From Candidatus Zixiibacteriota bacterium (GTDB lineage: Bacteria > Zixibacteria > MSB-5A5 > GN15 > FEB-12): a stretch of DNA of 64,000 bases. The translations under genes and the position numbers were made by a program. The stretch lies in NCBI GenBank assembly GCA_040753875.1, contig JBFMDV010000023.1, positions 62,001 through 126,000 on the forward strand, given 5' to 3'. Of the stretch, positions 8,345 through 17,035 are shown one piece after another; the first letter of the stretch is position 1, and each line of letters opens with the position of its first letter. Below the pieces are notes generated by a model. That model had not been told where the DNA came from, did not search any database, and saw only the letters and a list, made by a program, of their open reading frames with translations.

Positions 8345-8472
8345 GCGAATGGGAGCAGCGTCTCTGCCACCTGACAGTATAGGCTTGCTGGCGTGTGAGT
8401 GTCAAGCGGAAACGAGGAGCAATTGGTCTATCCAGCGGGGTATAATACCGGGTTGTTGATTGTGCGTATACT

Positions 8473-9069
8473 ATGACGTATACTTTAACAATGGGACAGA
8501 ATCCTCGGTCTTCAGGCCGGCGGTCGCACCGGCACGGCGATCCTTCCGGCAAACTATCGGCGCTCAATGAGCATGACCTCATGTCGCTATTGGACAAAGC
8601 CGGTTCCACGCCGTTGCTGCTGGTGCTCGATGGCATTCAGGATCCGCACAACCTGGGCGCCATTCTGCGATCCGCTGACGCGGCTGGTGTGACAGCAGTT
8701 GTAGCGCCGCGGGACAGAGCTGTCACAATTACAGAGACGGTTCGACGGATTGCTTGCGGTGCGGCGGAACGGGTCCCTTTCATACAGGTCACCAACCTCG
8801 CTCGCACGCTGTCTCAACTCCAGGAACGCAGCATATGGATTACTGGAACCGCCGATGACGCTCACGAGACAGTGTGGGATGTGGACCTAACTGGACCCCT
8901 GGCTCTGGTGATGGGGTTCGAGGGTACGGGATTGCGTCGATTGACTCGCGAGCACTGCAACCGGATCGTTCGCATCCCCATGCGCGGATCAGTAGAAAGT
9001 CTGAACGTATCGGTGGCCACTGGCATATGCCTGTTTGAAGCGGTTCGTCAGCGGACACGCAAGACCTGA
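8473..9069 (+). CDS. TrmH/SpoU-family RNA 2'-O-methyltransferase, short RlmB-like
   Basis: SpoU enzymes methylate a ribose 2'-OH in tRNA or 23S rRNA. All three SPOUT motifs are present: [33 protein letters not shown] and [15 protein letters not shown], which form the knotted SAM site. The protein has only 198 residues; RlmB has about 245, and the N-terminal L30e-like RNA-recognition domain is missing here. The first about 45 residues are low-complexity and unlike the family. A second ATG at 8491 could be the start. TATAAT at 8441-8446 could be a -10 element. The exact RNA target cannot be assigned. Confidence 0.85.
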   Translation: MTYTLTMGQNPRSSGRRSHRHGDPSGKLSALNEHDLMSLLDKAGSTPLLLVLDGIQDPHNLGAILRSADAAGVTAVVAPRDRAVTITETVRRIACGAAERVPFIQVTNLARTLSQLQERSIWITGTADDAHETVWDVDLTGPLALVMGFEGTGLRRLTREHCNRIVRIPMRGSVESLNVSVATGICLFEAVRQRTRKT

Positions 9070-9161
9070 AACCACCGATTCGTCAGGAACCATTCCACCA
9101 CGCGGTTGTTTTCCTACCAGAACCAGCTACAACCACAACAAAGATGAAGGAGTGTTACGCG

Positions 9162-9749
9162 ATGGTGAAACGCATCAGTCTGGCCCTTGTTGCGGCCCTG
9201 ACCCTGGCGACAGTTTCATTTGCACAGACCTGGGACATTGACCCTGCCCACAGTCAGATCGGATTCAGTGTCAAGCACCTGGTCATTTCCAACGTATCGG
9301 GCAAGTTTACCGATTTCGACGGCAAGATCGTATTCGACGGTAAGGATCTGGCCGCCGGATCGGCCGAGTTCACGGTTCAGTCCAAGTCGATCACAACTGA
9401 GAACGAAAAACGCGACAATCATCTTCGATCGTCAGACTTTTTTGCGGTCGACAGCTTTCCTACGCTCACGTTCAAGTCAACACAGATCGTCCCTGGCCCC
9501 AACAACTCGTTCAAGATGACCGGCGATCTGAGCATCCGGGGAGTGACCAAGCCGGTCACATTCGACTGCGCGTACAATGGATCGGTGGAGGCATTCGGCG
9601 GGACCCGGGCATCTTTTTCTGCGTCAGCTACGATCAATCGGCAGGATTTTGGCGTTTCGTGGAGCAAGACGCTTGACAATGGCGGGCTTGTCGTGAGCAA
9701 TGACGTAAAGATCAGCATCGAATTGGAGATCGTAAAAGCCAAAGCCTGA
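9162..9749 (+). CDS. YceI-family periplasmic lipid-binding protein
   Basis: YceI proteins are secreted beta-barrels (lipocalin-like fold) that bind polyisoprenoid or similar lipids. The 195-residue product has a clear signal peptide (MVKRISLALVAALTLATVSFAQ) and then the family opening TWDIDPAHSQIGFSVKHLVISNVSGKF, with RDNHLRSSDFFAVDSFPTLTF and DLSIRGVTKPV further on. AAGGAG at 9147-9152 sits 9 nt before the ATG at 9162, which is why I prefer it to the ATG at 9144. It is monocistronic, with a terminator after it. The biological ligand is not known from sequence. Confidence 0.92.
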   Translation: MVKRISLALVAALTLATVSFAQTWDIDPAHSQIGFSVKHLVISNVSGKFTDFDGKIVFDGKDLAAGSAEFTVQSKSITTENEKRDNHLRSSDFFAVDSFPTLTFKSTQIVPGPNNSFKMTGDLSIRGVTKPVTFDCAYNGSVEAFGGTRASFSASATINRQDFGVSWSKTLDNGGLVVSNDVKISIELEIVKAKA

Positions 9750-9775
9750 GCATCGTGGACAGGCGCTCAATATCA

Positions 9776-9802
9776 GGCCCGTTCTCGGCGGGCCTTTTGT
9801 TT
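9776..9802 (+). terminator. Intrinsic terminator after yceI-like gene
   Basis: A GGCCCG/CGGGCC stem (9776-9781 with 9789-9794) is followed by TTTTGTTT. Confidence 0.8.
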
Positions 9803-9991
9803 GCCCGTCGGTGCAGGGCCGGCGTGGGCTATTTAGTCCGCGTTAACCGGTCCAGAAGCGCAGACAGGGGCCAACTCACGGCGAAAAGCGGTTGACTTGG
9901 GCGGGTCGTTTGCGTATTCTCGACAACCTGTGAACGGACTCCGGTAATATTCCGGCCTGGCGGCCGCAACCATAGATTTGGAGGTTTTCCG

Positions 9992-12076
9992 GTGAAGGAA
10001 TTCGCGACTGAGAGGATACGCAATGTCTGCCTTGCAGGTCAGCGGGGCTGTGGCAAGACCAGCCTCGCAGATGGTATTGCATTTGCAACAGGACTCAACA
10101 ATCGAATCGGGCGGGTCGATGATGCCACTTCGTTGCTCGATTTCACTGAGTCGGAAATCTCCCGAAAAACCTCAATCTCGCTGAAGCTCCTGGCCTGTGT
10201 CTGGCAGGATACGAAGATAAACCTGCTCGACTGCCCCGGTCATACCGACTTCATGGGTGAATTTCAATCGGCGTTGCGCGTCGTCGATGCTGTCGGCGTG
10301 CTTGTCGATGCCGCCGCCGGTGTGGAGATCGGCACACAGTTACAGTGGCGAGTGATGCCTGAGTCCGGACTCGCCCGTTTCTTCGTCGTTAATAAAATGG
10401 AAAAAGAACATGTCCGGTGGAAGACCACGCTGGACTCAATCAAGAGAAGTTTCGGCAAGCACGCCGCTGCTCTGCAAATGCCGATCGGGGAAGCTGAGAA
10501 CTTCAAGGGGCTGATCGACCTGCTGAAAATGAAGGCGTATGGCTTTGACCGGGACGGCAAACGGTCCGATATCGACATTCCCGCTGAACTGAAATCTGAA
10601 GCGCAGGCCCAGCGCGATGCGTTGATTGAAGTGGCTGCGGAAGCCGATGACGAACTGCTGGAGAAGTTCTTCGCCGAGGGCTCGCTGACGGACGCTGAAG
10701 TACTGAAGGGACTTCGTTCCGGGATCGCCAAAGGGACGCTGTACCCGGTGCTGTTCAGTTCGACCGGACGCAATATTGGCATCGGCCTCATCCTTGATTT
10801 CATTGCTGAGTACCTGCCGTCGCCGGTCCAGATGCCACCCGTGAAGGCAGTCAAGACCGGCACGGAGAATGCAGTCGAACTCAAACCTGATCCGACCGGT
10901 AAAACCGTAGCGTTCGTGTTCAAGACCATGTCCGAGGGACATCTCGGCGATATGTCGTTGCTTCGATGCATGTCGGGGTCAATTCGTTCCGGCATGGATC
11001 TGTATAACCAACAGACCTCCACAGCCGAGCGCATTGCCCATGTCTACACCTTCCAGGGAAAGAACCGGATCGACGTAGACTCCATTTCGGCCGGGGATAT
11101 CGGCGCACTCGTAAAACTCAAAAATACGCACTCTAACAACACGCTCGCGGATAAGGACTTTGGGGTCAGCATTCCCCTGGTTGTCTATGCGAACCCTGTC
11201 ATGGATGTTGCTGTCCGAGCCAAGGCGAAGGGGGAAGAGGAAAAAATCGGAACCGGTTTGCACCGTCTGGCCGAAGAGGACCCAACGTTCAAAGTAGTCC
11301 TCGATCCGGCTCTGAAGCAGATCGTTCTTTGGGCTCAAGGCTCTACTCACATTGAAGTACTTGTGGAGAAACTACAGAAGCGCTTCGGTGTGAATGTCGA
11401 GCTGGTGAAGCCGAAAATTCCCTATCGCGAAACGGTACGCGGCAAGATCGAGAAACAGTACAAACACAAGAAACAGTCGGGCGGCCGTGGCCAGTACGGC
11501 GATGTTCATATCCGGATCGAGCCGAACACCCGTGGCGCCGGCTTTGAGTTCATTGATGCCATCACCGGCGGCGTCATCCCCGGCAAGTACATTCCGGCTG
11601 TGGAGAAGGGCGTTGTCGAATCGATGGAGCACGGCGGATTGGCCGGTGCGCCCGTGGTTGACGTGAAGGTCACCCTGTTCTTTGGCTCCTACCATGACGT
11701 TGATTCATCGGACATGGCGTTCAAGATCGCTGGTCTGATGGCCTTCAAAGAAGGGTTTCTTGATTGCAAACCGGTCCTTCTGGAACCGATCTACACCGTG
11801 GAAGTCATGGCCCCAAGCGAATACACGGGAGATGTCATGGGGGACCTTTCGGCTCGCCGCGGCAAAGTGCTCGGCATGGACCCTGATGGCTCCAATCAAC
11901 GCATCAAGGCCACGGTGCCTCAGGCGGAGCTGTATCAATATTCGGTGGATCTCCGCTCCATGACCCAGGGGCAGGGCGTCTATTCGGCGCTGTTTTCGCA
12001 CTATGAGGAAGTGCCCAACGAGACGGCCCAGAAGGTGATTGCAGAGGCAAAAGCACAACAGGAGGCGGAGAGCTAA
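9992..12076 (+). CDS. EF-G-like translation GTPase (FusA2-type paralogue)
   Basis: The 694-residue protein has EF-G domain order: GTPase, domain II, and domains III-V with the SGGRGQYGDVHIRIEP and APSEYTGDVMGDLSARRG segments. The GTPase motifs deviate from housekeeping EF-G: the P-loop is GQRGCGKTS instead of AHIDAGKTT, DCPGH is kept, and the NKxD motif reads NKME, which should weaken strict guanine selection. Such divergent EF-G-like proteins occur widely beside a normal fusA, with roles in recycling, stress or unknown. The start is GTG at 9992 with GGAGG 7 nt upstream. It stands alone between terminators, away from rpsL/rpsG/tuf, so it is unlikely to be the main EF-G. Confidence 0.88.
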   Translation: MKEFATERIRNVCLAGQRGCGKTSLADGIAFATGLNNRIGRVDDATSLLDFTESEISRKTSISLKLLACVWQDTKINLLDCPGHTDFMGEFQSALRVVDAVGVLVDAAAGVEIGTQLQWRVMPESGLARFFVVNKMEKEHVRWKTTLDSIKRSFGKHAAALQMPIGEAENFKGLIDLLKMKAYGFDRDGKRSDIDIPAELKSEAQAQRDALIEVAAEADDELLEKFFAEGSLTDAEVLKGLRSGIAKGTLYPVLFSSTGRNIGIGLILDFIAEYLPSPVQMPPVKAVKTGTENAVELKPDPTGKTVAFVFKTMSEGHLGDMSLLRCMSGSIRSGMDLYNQQTSTAERIAHVYTFQGKNRIDVDSISAGDIGALVKLKNTHSNNTLADKDFGVSIPLVVYANPVMDVAVRAKAKGEEEKIGTGLHRLAEEDPTFKVVLDPALKQIVLWAQGSTHIEVLVEKLQKRFGVNVELVKPKIPYRETVRGKIEKQYKHKKQSGGRGQYGDVHIRIEPNTRGAGFEFIDAITGGVIPGKYIPAVEKGVVESMEHGGLAGAPVVDVKVTLFFGSYHDVDSSDMAFKIAGLMAFKEGFLDCKPVLLEPIYTVEVMAPSEYTGDVMGDLSARRGKVLGMDPDGSNQRIKATVPQAELYQYSVDLRSMTQGQGVYSALFSHYEEVPNETAQKVIAEAKAQQEAES

Positions 12077-12106
12077 GACGAATCTCCACATTCCACGACT
12101 TGACAG

Positions 12107-12136
12107 GAGGCGGCCCGACAGGGTCGCCTCTTCTGT
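12107..12136 (+). terminator. Intrinsic terminator after EF-G-like gene
   Basis: A 10-bp stem (12107-12116 with 12121-12130, one G-U pair) and a GACA loop are followed by a short T-rich run. Confidence 0.65.
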
Positions 12137-12364
12137 ATCACATTCTGTCGCTCGTTCGCATCGTTCTTCTTGACAACTGTACAGATGGGCAGTAGGTTGC
12201 CGATAGCGAAATGTCAACGGCGTCGCAGCCTGGCCCTTCTTTCGTCGGTTCGAGCAAAGGCGAGAACCGTTCCGGACCATGCCGACAACGCTGCGCTCAT
12301 CGCGTCTCAACTTCGTTCGACGCGACGACCCTCAGAGGTCAGGAGCTTGTAACACGGAAGGCTT

Positions 12365-12979
12365 ATGAAAGCAGAATTAACGAATCGGCAGCGCCGGGTG
12401 CTGGAGTTTATCGAGGGACAGATACTCCAGCGAGGCCACAGCCCTACGATCCGTGAGATAGGCGAAAAATTCGGGATAGCGTCGACCAACGGTGTACGAA
12501 CCCATTTGACGGCACTTATCAAGAAGGGGTACCTCAAAAAACAGGAGTTCATATCGCGGGGTATCCAGTTGACGCGCAACCTCGCGGGGCAGATCGGAAG
12601 GGTGCCGGTGGTCGGTTCCGTGCCGGCGGGACTGCCGATTGACGCCGTGGAGAACATCGAGGGGGAGATCGCACTCGACCTGTCGTTTCTCCCCAAAGGG
12701 GATTGTTTCAGCTTGCGCGTAAAGGGAGATTCCATGTTAGGCGCCGGGATTCTGAACGGCGACATCGTCGTGGTCAACAAACAGTCCGTGGCGCAAAAGG
12801 GGGATATCGTGGTTGCGGTCATCAACGGCGAGGCGACGGTCAAACGGTACTTCCCGGAAGGGAAGCAAATACGCCTTCAACCTGAGAACGACGCTTACGA
12901 GCCGATACTTATCGAGAAACACTCCGGAGAATTCAGGATAGCCGGCAGAGTGGTAGGACTGATGAGACGCCTTGGCTGA
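12365..12979 (+). CDS. lexA: LexA repressor of the SOS response
   Basis: LexA represses DNA-damage genes and cleaves itself when RecA is activated. The 204-residue protein has the N-terminal winged helix (LTNRQRRVLEFI, SPTIREIGEKFGI, GVRTHLTALIKKGYL), the Ala-Gly cleavage site in VGSVPAGLPID, the catalytic serine in GDSMLGAGILNGD and the catalytic lysine in GEATVKRYF. A CGCGTC-N12-GACGCG inverted repeat at 12301-12324, about 40 nt before the ATG, could be an operator, but it matches no LexA box I know. The 12137-12364 leader shows no other gene. Self-regulation is usual for lexA but not shown here. Confidence 0.96.
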   Translation: MKAELTNRQRRVLEFIEGQILQRGHSPTIREIGEKFGIASTNGVRTHLTALIKKGYLKKQEFISRGIQLTRNLAGQIGRVPVVGSVPAGLPIDAVENIEGEIALDLSFLPKGDCFSLRVKGDSMLGAGILNGDIVVVNKQSVAQKGDIVVAVINGEATVKRYFPEGKQIRLQPENDAYEPILIEKHSGEFRIAGRVVGLMRRLG

Positions 12980-13027
12980 GAGGCCATAATTCCAGTTGAC
13001 AATCCTCGTTGCCGGAATACATTTGAA

Positions 13028-13057
13028 GGGCTTCGGTTATCACTGAAGCCCGTCTTT
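13028..13057 (+). terminator. Intrinsic terminator after lexA
   Basis: GGGCTTC (13028-13034) pairs with GAAGCCC (13045-13051), followed by a short GTCTTTA run. The tRNA gene starts 8 nt later. Confidence 0.65.
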
Positions 13058-13064
13058 ATGTTTG

Positions 13065-13137
13065 GCCACAGTAGCTCAGCTGGTAGAGCAGCTGATTCGT
13101 AATCAGCAGGTCAGCGGTTCGATCCCGCTCTGTGGCT
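13065..13137 (+). tRNA. tRNA-Thr (anticodon CGT)
   Basis: The 73-nt cloverleaf has acceptor GCCACAG/CTGTGGC, D stem GCTC/GAGC, anticodon stem GCTGA/TCAGC with loop TTCGTAA, and T arm AGCGG-TTCGATC-CCGCT. Anticodon CGT reads ACG. CCA is not encoded. Confidence 0.97.
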
Positions 13138-13167
13138 CTTCTGTTGCGAAATGTCGGCCTGAGCGAA

Positions 13168-13944
13168 TCATGGGCACGGCGGCAGATTCGGAACCACTCC
13201 CAATAGCAGCCAATCGATGAGGTAAGAAAGGTCAGAAATGTCGATAGTCCCATCAGGCGAGCCGTCGATATTCCCTTCCTCCGCGCAATCCGGCGGGCGG
13301 CCACCCGGAAAGCCCATGAGGAAGTCGACCAGAAACTGAAGGTCGGAGATATCTACGACCTGGTCGGGCGAGCCATCAATATTCCCCCGGTTGCCAACGC
13401 AACAGGTTACCTGCAGATTGATATACCCACGCCTGAACTGCGGCACGAACGGAACAAACGTCTCATCCGAAAAGGTCGTGCTGCGTTCGATCTGGTTGCT
13501 GAATGTCGTCACGGAATCGATCGTGATCAATTGCGGTGAGATCGGTCCCGTGTAGCTGAAGAACAGGTTCCCAAGCAAACCGCTTCCGGCCGGGATGGTC
13601 TGGGAGGAAGGGACGCAAAAGATCACGACGACGTTGCTGTCGACGGAAAATCCCTGAAAAGCACCGGAATTGAACGTCCTGCCGCCAACGAAGGAGAATG
13701 AGTCGACCTGAATGTTTGTCTTGGTGTGAATGAGGGTGATCTCCAAGGCCCCAAGTGGCTCGTCGTTATAGAACCGTACCGCGACCTGTGGGGTGGTAGG
13801 AAGCGCGACATGGACCGAGTCTACCGATACCGAATCCGGTATACCCGGGTCGTCACGGAGAGTCGGACCGGCTTGCAGCACTGCCGCCGACACGAGAAGA
13901 CAGAAAACGACAATAGTTCCAATGCTCGAATGCCTGGTATTCAT
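13168..13944 (-). CDS. Secreted protein with two C-terminal dockerin-type repeats
   Basis: The 258-residue product starts at ATG 13944 (GAGG 6 nt upstream); a longer reading to 14088 lacks a signal sequence. A signal peptide (TIVVFCLLVSAAVLQA) is followed by a beta-rich, cohesin-like domain of about 150 residues with no catalytic motif. Two duplicated calcium-loop repeats follow: GNIDGSPDQVVDISDLQFLV and GNIDGSPDGTIDISDLSYLI, each with D-x-D/N-x-D spacing and a hydrophobic helix, as in dockerin type I. No cohesin scaffold lies in the window. Such repeats are common in extracellular proteins of FCB-type candidate phyla. The function is unknown; calcium-stabilised surface display is an inference. 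Confidence 0.8.
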   Translation of the reverse strand: MNTRHSSIGTIVVFCLLVSAAVLQAGPTLRDDPGIPDSVSVDSVHVALPTTPQVAVRFYNDEPLGALEITLIHTKTNIQVDSFSFVGGRTFNSGAFQGFSVDSNVVVIFCVPSSQTIPAGSGLLGNLFFSYTGPISPQLITIDSVTTFSNQIERSTTFSDETFVPFVPQFRRGYINLQVTCCVGNRGNIDGSPDQVVDISDLQFLVDFLMGFPGGRPPDCAEEGNIDGSPDGTIDISDLSYLIDWLLLGVVPNLPPCP

Positions 13945-14177
13945 AGAGGCCTCAGCTTCATCCTCAATCTGCGATACATCTGGCGTCGGCACCGGCTCGA
14001 AAAGGTCCGGTAGCCGCGGCAGGCTGGAACATCTATAAGCGAGTAATCGGACTAACCTATAGTATATCCGAAACCGGCCAAAACGCAAGCAATATGCTGA
14101 GTATCGGCCAAAGCAAACGCCCCCTGAAGTGGTGAGGGCAATGTCACAGGGCAGCTAATTATCTGTCATCCGGCAGC

Positions 14178-15389
14178 TTAGTAGAATCTCTCGATCTGAC
14201 CACTGACTGACTGGACATCGGGGTGGAACTCCTGACGTACCCGCCCAAAGCAAAACCCGAGTTGCTCGTACAGCGAAACCTGCCCCAGATCGACATGCCG
14301 CTGCTTGATGGCTTCCTTGATGTTCATGTAATGGATCTTGCCGTCGTGAAATCCCGTTACGGTTACCCCCGTGACCCCATCCAACAGCAGACAGACCGCG
14401 CAGGCTCCAGCCTCCATGCCGAAATTTGCGTCATAAGCGGACGTGAACCCGGACCGGACCAGATGGCTTGGCACAATGACCCGAACTTCAGGAATGGCGT
14501 TCAGCTCCTCGACATACATCCCTTGCTGTTCCATGAACTGCCGTATTTCCGAATCCGCCTTCAGCATTTTCGTGACTTCCTGAGCCACAAACTTGCCTGC
14601 TCCCGCCAGTTTCTTGTGCCCGAACGAATCCAGTCCGGCACTATCGTCATACATTTCGCGCCCGGATGCATCTTTGAGCCCTTCTGCAACCACCACCGTG
14701 TAGGTCCCGGCCTTGATATCGCTCTCCATGATCCGCTTCATATAGACTTTCTTCAAGTGACGGTATAGCTCGTTGAAGTCTACCGGAATCTCGGGGATGA
14801 GGATGGCATCCGCTTCGCCGGCAACGCCACCGCGAAAGGCAGTGTGGCCCGCGTATCGCCCAAAGACCTCGATTACCATAATGCGGTTGTGGGTTCGCCC
14901 GGTGGTTTTGAGGTCGCGCAGGAAGTCGCTGATGCGGTTGATAGTCGAGTCGCCGCCGACACTATACGGCACCAGATCGAGATCCATAGTCTTGGGCGCA
15001 TGCACGCACTTGATCCCCTCGGCGTCCAGATCCAAAATGACCGCGCCGGTGTCATCCCCTCCGCTGATCACCAACCCGCTGATATTGAACTTGGCCAGTC
15101 CTTCGCGAATGCGGTGGAATTTGTTCGGGTCCTTGATCTTGGATATCTTCACTCGTGAGTGCCCGGCTTCGGAGCCAGCCAACCCGATGCTGAACGTGTC
15201 AACCCGCGACGGAGTCAATTCCACCAGGCGCTCCATGTTGACCAGATTGTACAGTCCCGCATAACCGTTTGGTATAGCCACCGCGGACAAACCCCGCCGA
15301 GTCGCCATTTGTGCCGCGCCTTTAACGACTGCATTCAGTCCTCCGCAGTCGCCACCACTGGTTATCAAGCCAATTCGCTTAACAGACAT
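14178..15389 (-). CDS. 6-phosphofructokinase, predicted PPi-dependent
   Basis: The 403-residue protein is a PFK-family enzyme phosphorylating fructose 6-phosphate. It opens with RIGLITSGGDCGGLNAVVKG. The donor-site motif is GGDDT; an aspartate in place of the second glycine excludes ATP and is typical of pyrophosphate-using enzymes. The following lysine in PKTMDLD also matches the PPi class. The catalytic motif is normally TIDND, so TMDLD keeps the first aspartate but changes the residue before the second. EVFGRYAGHTA is present. GGAGG lies 7 nt before the ATG. PPi use would make the step reversible and spare ATP. Donor specificity is inferred from residues. Confidence 0.85.
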   Translation of the reverse strand: MSVKRIGLITSGGDCGGLNAVVKGAAQMATRRGLSAVAIPNGYAGLYNLVNMERLVELTPSRVDTFSIGLAGSEAGHSRVKISKIKDPNKFHRIREGLAKFNISGLVISGGDDTGAVILDLDAEGIKCVHAPKTMDLDLVPYSVGGDSTINRISDFLRDLKTTGRTHNRIMVIEVFGRYAGHTAFRGGVAGEADAILIPEIPVDFNELYRHLKKVYMKRIMESDIKAGTYTVVVAEGLKDASGREMYDDSAGLDSFGHKKLAGAGKFVAQEVTKMLKADSEIRQFMEQQGMYVEELNAIPEVRVIVPSHLVRSGFTSAYDANFGMEAGACAVCLLLDGVTGVTVTGFHDGKIHYMNIKEAIKQRHVDLGQVSLYEQLGFCFGRVRQEFHPDVQSVSGQIERFY

Positions 15390-15578
15390 GAACGTCCTCC
15401 ATCTGAATCAAATGCACCTCACCCGGCATTCGCGAAAGGCGCCGAGAGGTGCAGAGTCCCACCTTGGCAACGAACACAAGACGACAGCCCAGGCGCGGAA
15501 CATAATACGACGACAATGTGTGGGAGTCAAATGGTGCGAGACAGTGAGGTGATGACGAACAACAGAAGAACAGGTGCT

Positions 15579-15782
15579 CTACATCTTGCGATGATCCTTC
15601 AGGACCTGCCTCACCACAACAAACGCGCGGCCATCCTTCTGGGTGAAGTCAAAATCGATATCGTCTTTGCGTGAAAGGCGTTTGTCCCCGTCGGCAGACA
15701 CGTACGGTGTCTTGAACCGCAGTTGCTCATCCACCTGAAGGTAGATCTGCTTGTCATTCACTTCGATTATCCTTGCCCGCAT
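15579..15782 (-). CDS. Small protein of unknown function (67 residues)
   Basis: AAGGAG lies 6 nt before the ATG at 15782, making this a better start than 15815. The product is short, charged and beta-rich (MRARIIEVNDKQIYLQVDE, later KDDIDFDFTQKDGRAFVVV), with no signal peptide, cysteines or membrane segment. It could be a small beta-barrel fold but I recognise no family. It stands alone, upstream of the phosphofructokinase gene on the same strand with 189 nt between them. Confidence 0.6.
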   Translation of the reverse strand: MRARIIEVNDKQIYLQVDEQLRFKTPYVSADGDKRLSRKDDIDFDFTQKDGRAFVVVRQVLKDHRKM

Positions 15783-16264
15783 AACCCGCTCCTTCGTGAT
15801 GATCAGACCGATCATTACGCTACAAACAACAGGCGTGCACTTAGCGGGGCCTATGACCTACTGTGACATCGCCGAAAGGTGCGATCCGAGATGAACGTGT
15901 GCCTGTTGTAATACCCGTTAGTAGACACACAAATCTATATCGGTCCGACGCGCGCTGTCAAGCGGTTTCCGGACGTCGCTTCCCCGTTCCCGGCCAAAGC
16001 GTTCCAAATAGTGCCATTCAGTCTCCGAGCCGGATCCAGGCAATATGGACCACCCGAAGGCGGTTTCCATGCGTAACTTCAATTTTGACAGCCGAATAGA
16101 GGAACCGATAGTCGGCTGAGCTGTTAAAAGAACAATGCGCAGAAACGCGAGCCTTGTGAAAAAATGAGCAAAGGGAATGAATTTTGTTGCGTTTTTCGAG
16201 CGCTGGTCTATTTTGCCCTTCGAGGTTCCGATGATATACACGAAGTCTAACGTGGTCTGATGTT
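15783..16264. other. Gene-free divergent region before ccmC
   Basis: About 480 nt separate two divergent transcripts. No reading frame here has a credible start and composition. The only notable element is the weak operator-like palindrome at 16154-16171. Promoters for both directions are expected here, but I see no convincing -35/-10 pair. Confidence 0.5.
16154..16171 (+). promoter_or_regulatory. Weak operator-like site upstream of ccmC
   Basis: TTGTGAAAAAATGAGCAA keeps the left half-site TTGTGAA of the operators at 5687, 20029, 29782 and 41704, while the right half (TGAGCAA) matches TTCACAA at only 5 of 7 positions. It lies about 95 nt before ccmC. Confidence 0.3.
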
Positions 16265-16918
16265 ATGTGGTGGAAGTTACTGTTGTTTCTCGGCATGGCG
16301 GCCATGATCCTGGCCAGTTTCCTCACGCCGGCACCGCAGGCCCAGATCGGCGAGGCAAGCAGGATATTCTATTATCATATTCCCCAGGCGTGGCTTTGCG
16401 TGGTTGCCTTCGCGGTGGCAATGGTCTATTCAATCCTCTACTTGCGAACCCGCAAGATCGGCTATGATGATAAGGCCTCTTCGGCGGCGGCACTCGGGTT
16501 TGTCTTTTGCCTGTTGGCAACGGTATCGGGCTCGGTGTTTGCAAAAGTCACATGGGGGTCGTTTTGGAACTGGGATCCGCGCGAAACCTCTATCTTCGTA
16601 CTTCTGTTGATCTACGGCGCTTATTTCGCGCTTCGCGGGGCGATCGAGGTCGAAGAACGTCGCGCCAGTCTGGCGGCGGTATACGCGATCTTCGCCTTTG
16701 TTACCGTTCCGTTCCTGATTTTTGTGGTACCGCGCGTGGTGCCGTCGCTGCACCCCGAGGATTCGGTGATCGATAAGAATTTGAAATTCACCATGGGGCC
16801 GCAGGTGCGAGCGATCTTCTTCTCGTCCCTGGCCCTGTTCAGCGTATTGTTCATATGGATGCTTGGTCTGGCCAACCGCGTACAGGCGCTGGCCAGGTAT
16901 AGAATGGAGAAAGAATAA
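16265..16918 (+). CDS. ccmC: Haem exporter CcmC (cytochrome c maturation)
   Basis: CcmC holds haem in the inner membrane and hands it to CcmE. The 217-residue protein has about six membrane segments and the tryptophan-rich periplasmic motif VTWGSFWNWDPRETS (residues about 95-110) that contacts haem. External histidines are seen in IFYYHIPQAW and in VVPSLHPEDS. It is the first gene of ccmC-ccmD-ccmE-ccmF. The ABC subunits ccmA and ccmB, which normally precede ccmC, are not in the window. The single-domain size and CcmD/CcmE partners favour CcmC over the longer CcsA. Confidence 0.92.
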   Translation: MWWKLLLFLGMAAMILASFLTPAPQAQIGEASRIFYYHIPQAWLCVVAFAVAMVYSILYLRTRKIGYDDKASSAAALGFVFCLLATVSGSVFAKVTWGSFWNWDPRETSIFVLLLIYGAYFALRGAIEVEERRASLAAVYAIFAFVTVPFLIFVVPRVVPSLHPEDSVIDKNLKFTMGPQVRAIFFSSLALFSVLFIWMLGLANRVQALARYRMEKE

Positions 16919-16921
16919 CGA

Positions 16922-17035
16922 ATGGATGGCAATTACGTCGCGCTCGCAGTTACGATGGTCGTGTGGATCGGTCTGTTCGTATTCTTACTCCGACTGGACA
17001 AGCGCGTGAAGAAACTCGAGGAGCATAAGTCATGA
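16922..17035 (+). CDS. ccmD: CcmD-like small membrane protein (37 residues)
   Basis: The 37-codon gene begins 3 nt after ccmC and its stop overlaps the ccmE start as ATGA. The product has one membrane helix (VALAVTMVVWIGLFVFLL) and a short positively charged tail (RLDKRVKKLEEHKS), exactly the shape of CcmD, which helps release holo-CcmE from CcmC. Sequence identity in this family is minimal, so size, topology and position carry the call. Confidence 0.85.
   Translation: MDGNYVALAVTMVVWIGLFVFLLRLDKRVKKLEEHKS

Noticed and set aside
12137-12364. LexA operator before lexA
   Set aside because: Only a CGCGTC-N12-GACGCG repeat is present; it matches none of the LexA boxes I know, so it is only mentioned.
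13168-13944. Cellulosome component
   Set aside because: Two dockerin-type repeats are present, but there is no enzyme domain and no cohesin scaffold in the window.
15863-16099. 78-codon plus-strand frame before ccmC
   Set aside because: No ribosome site and composition unlike a real protein; it is probably chance.
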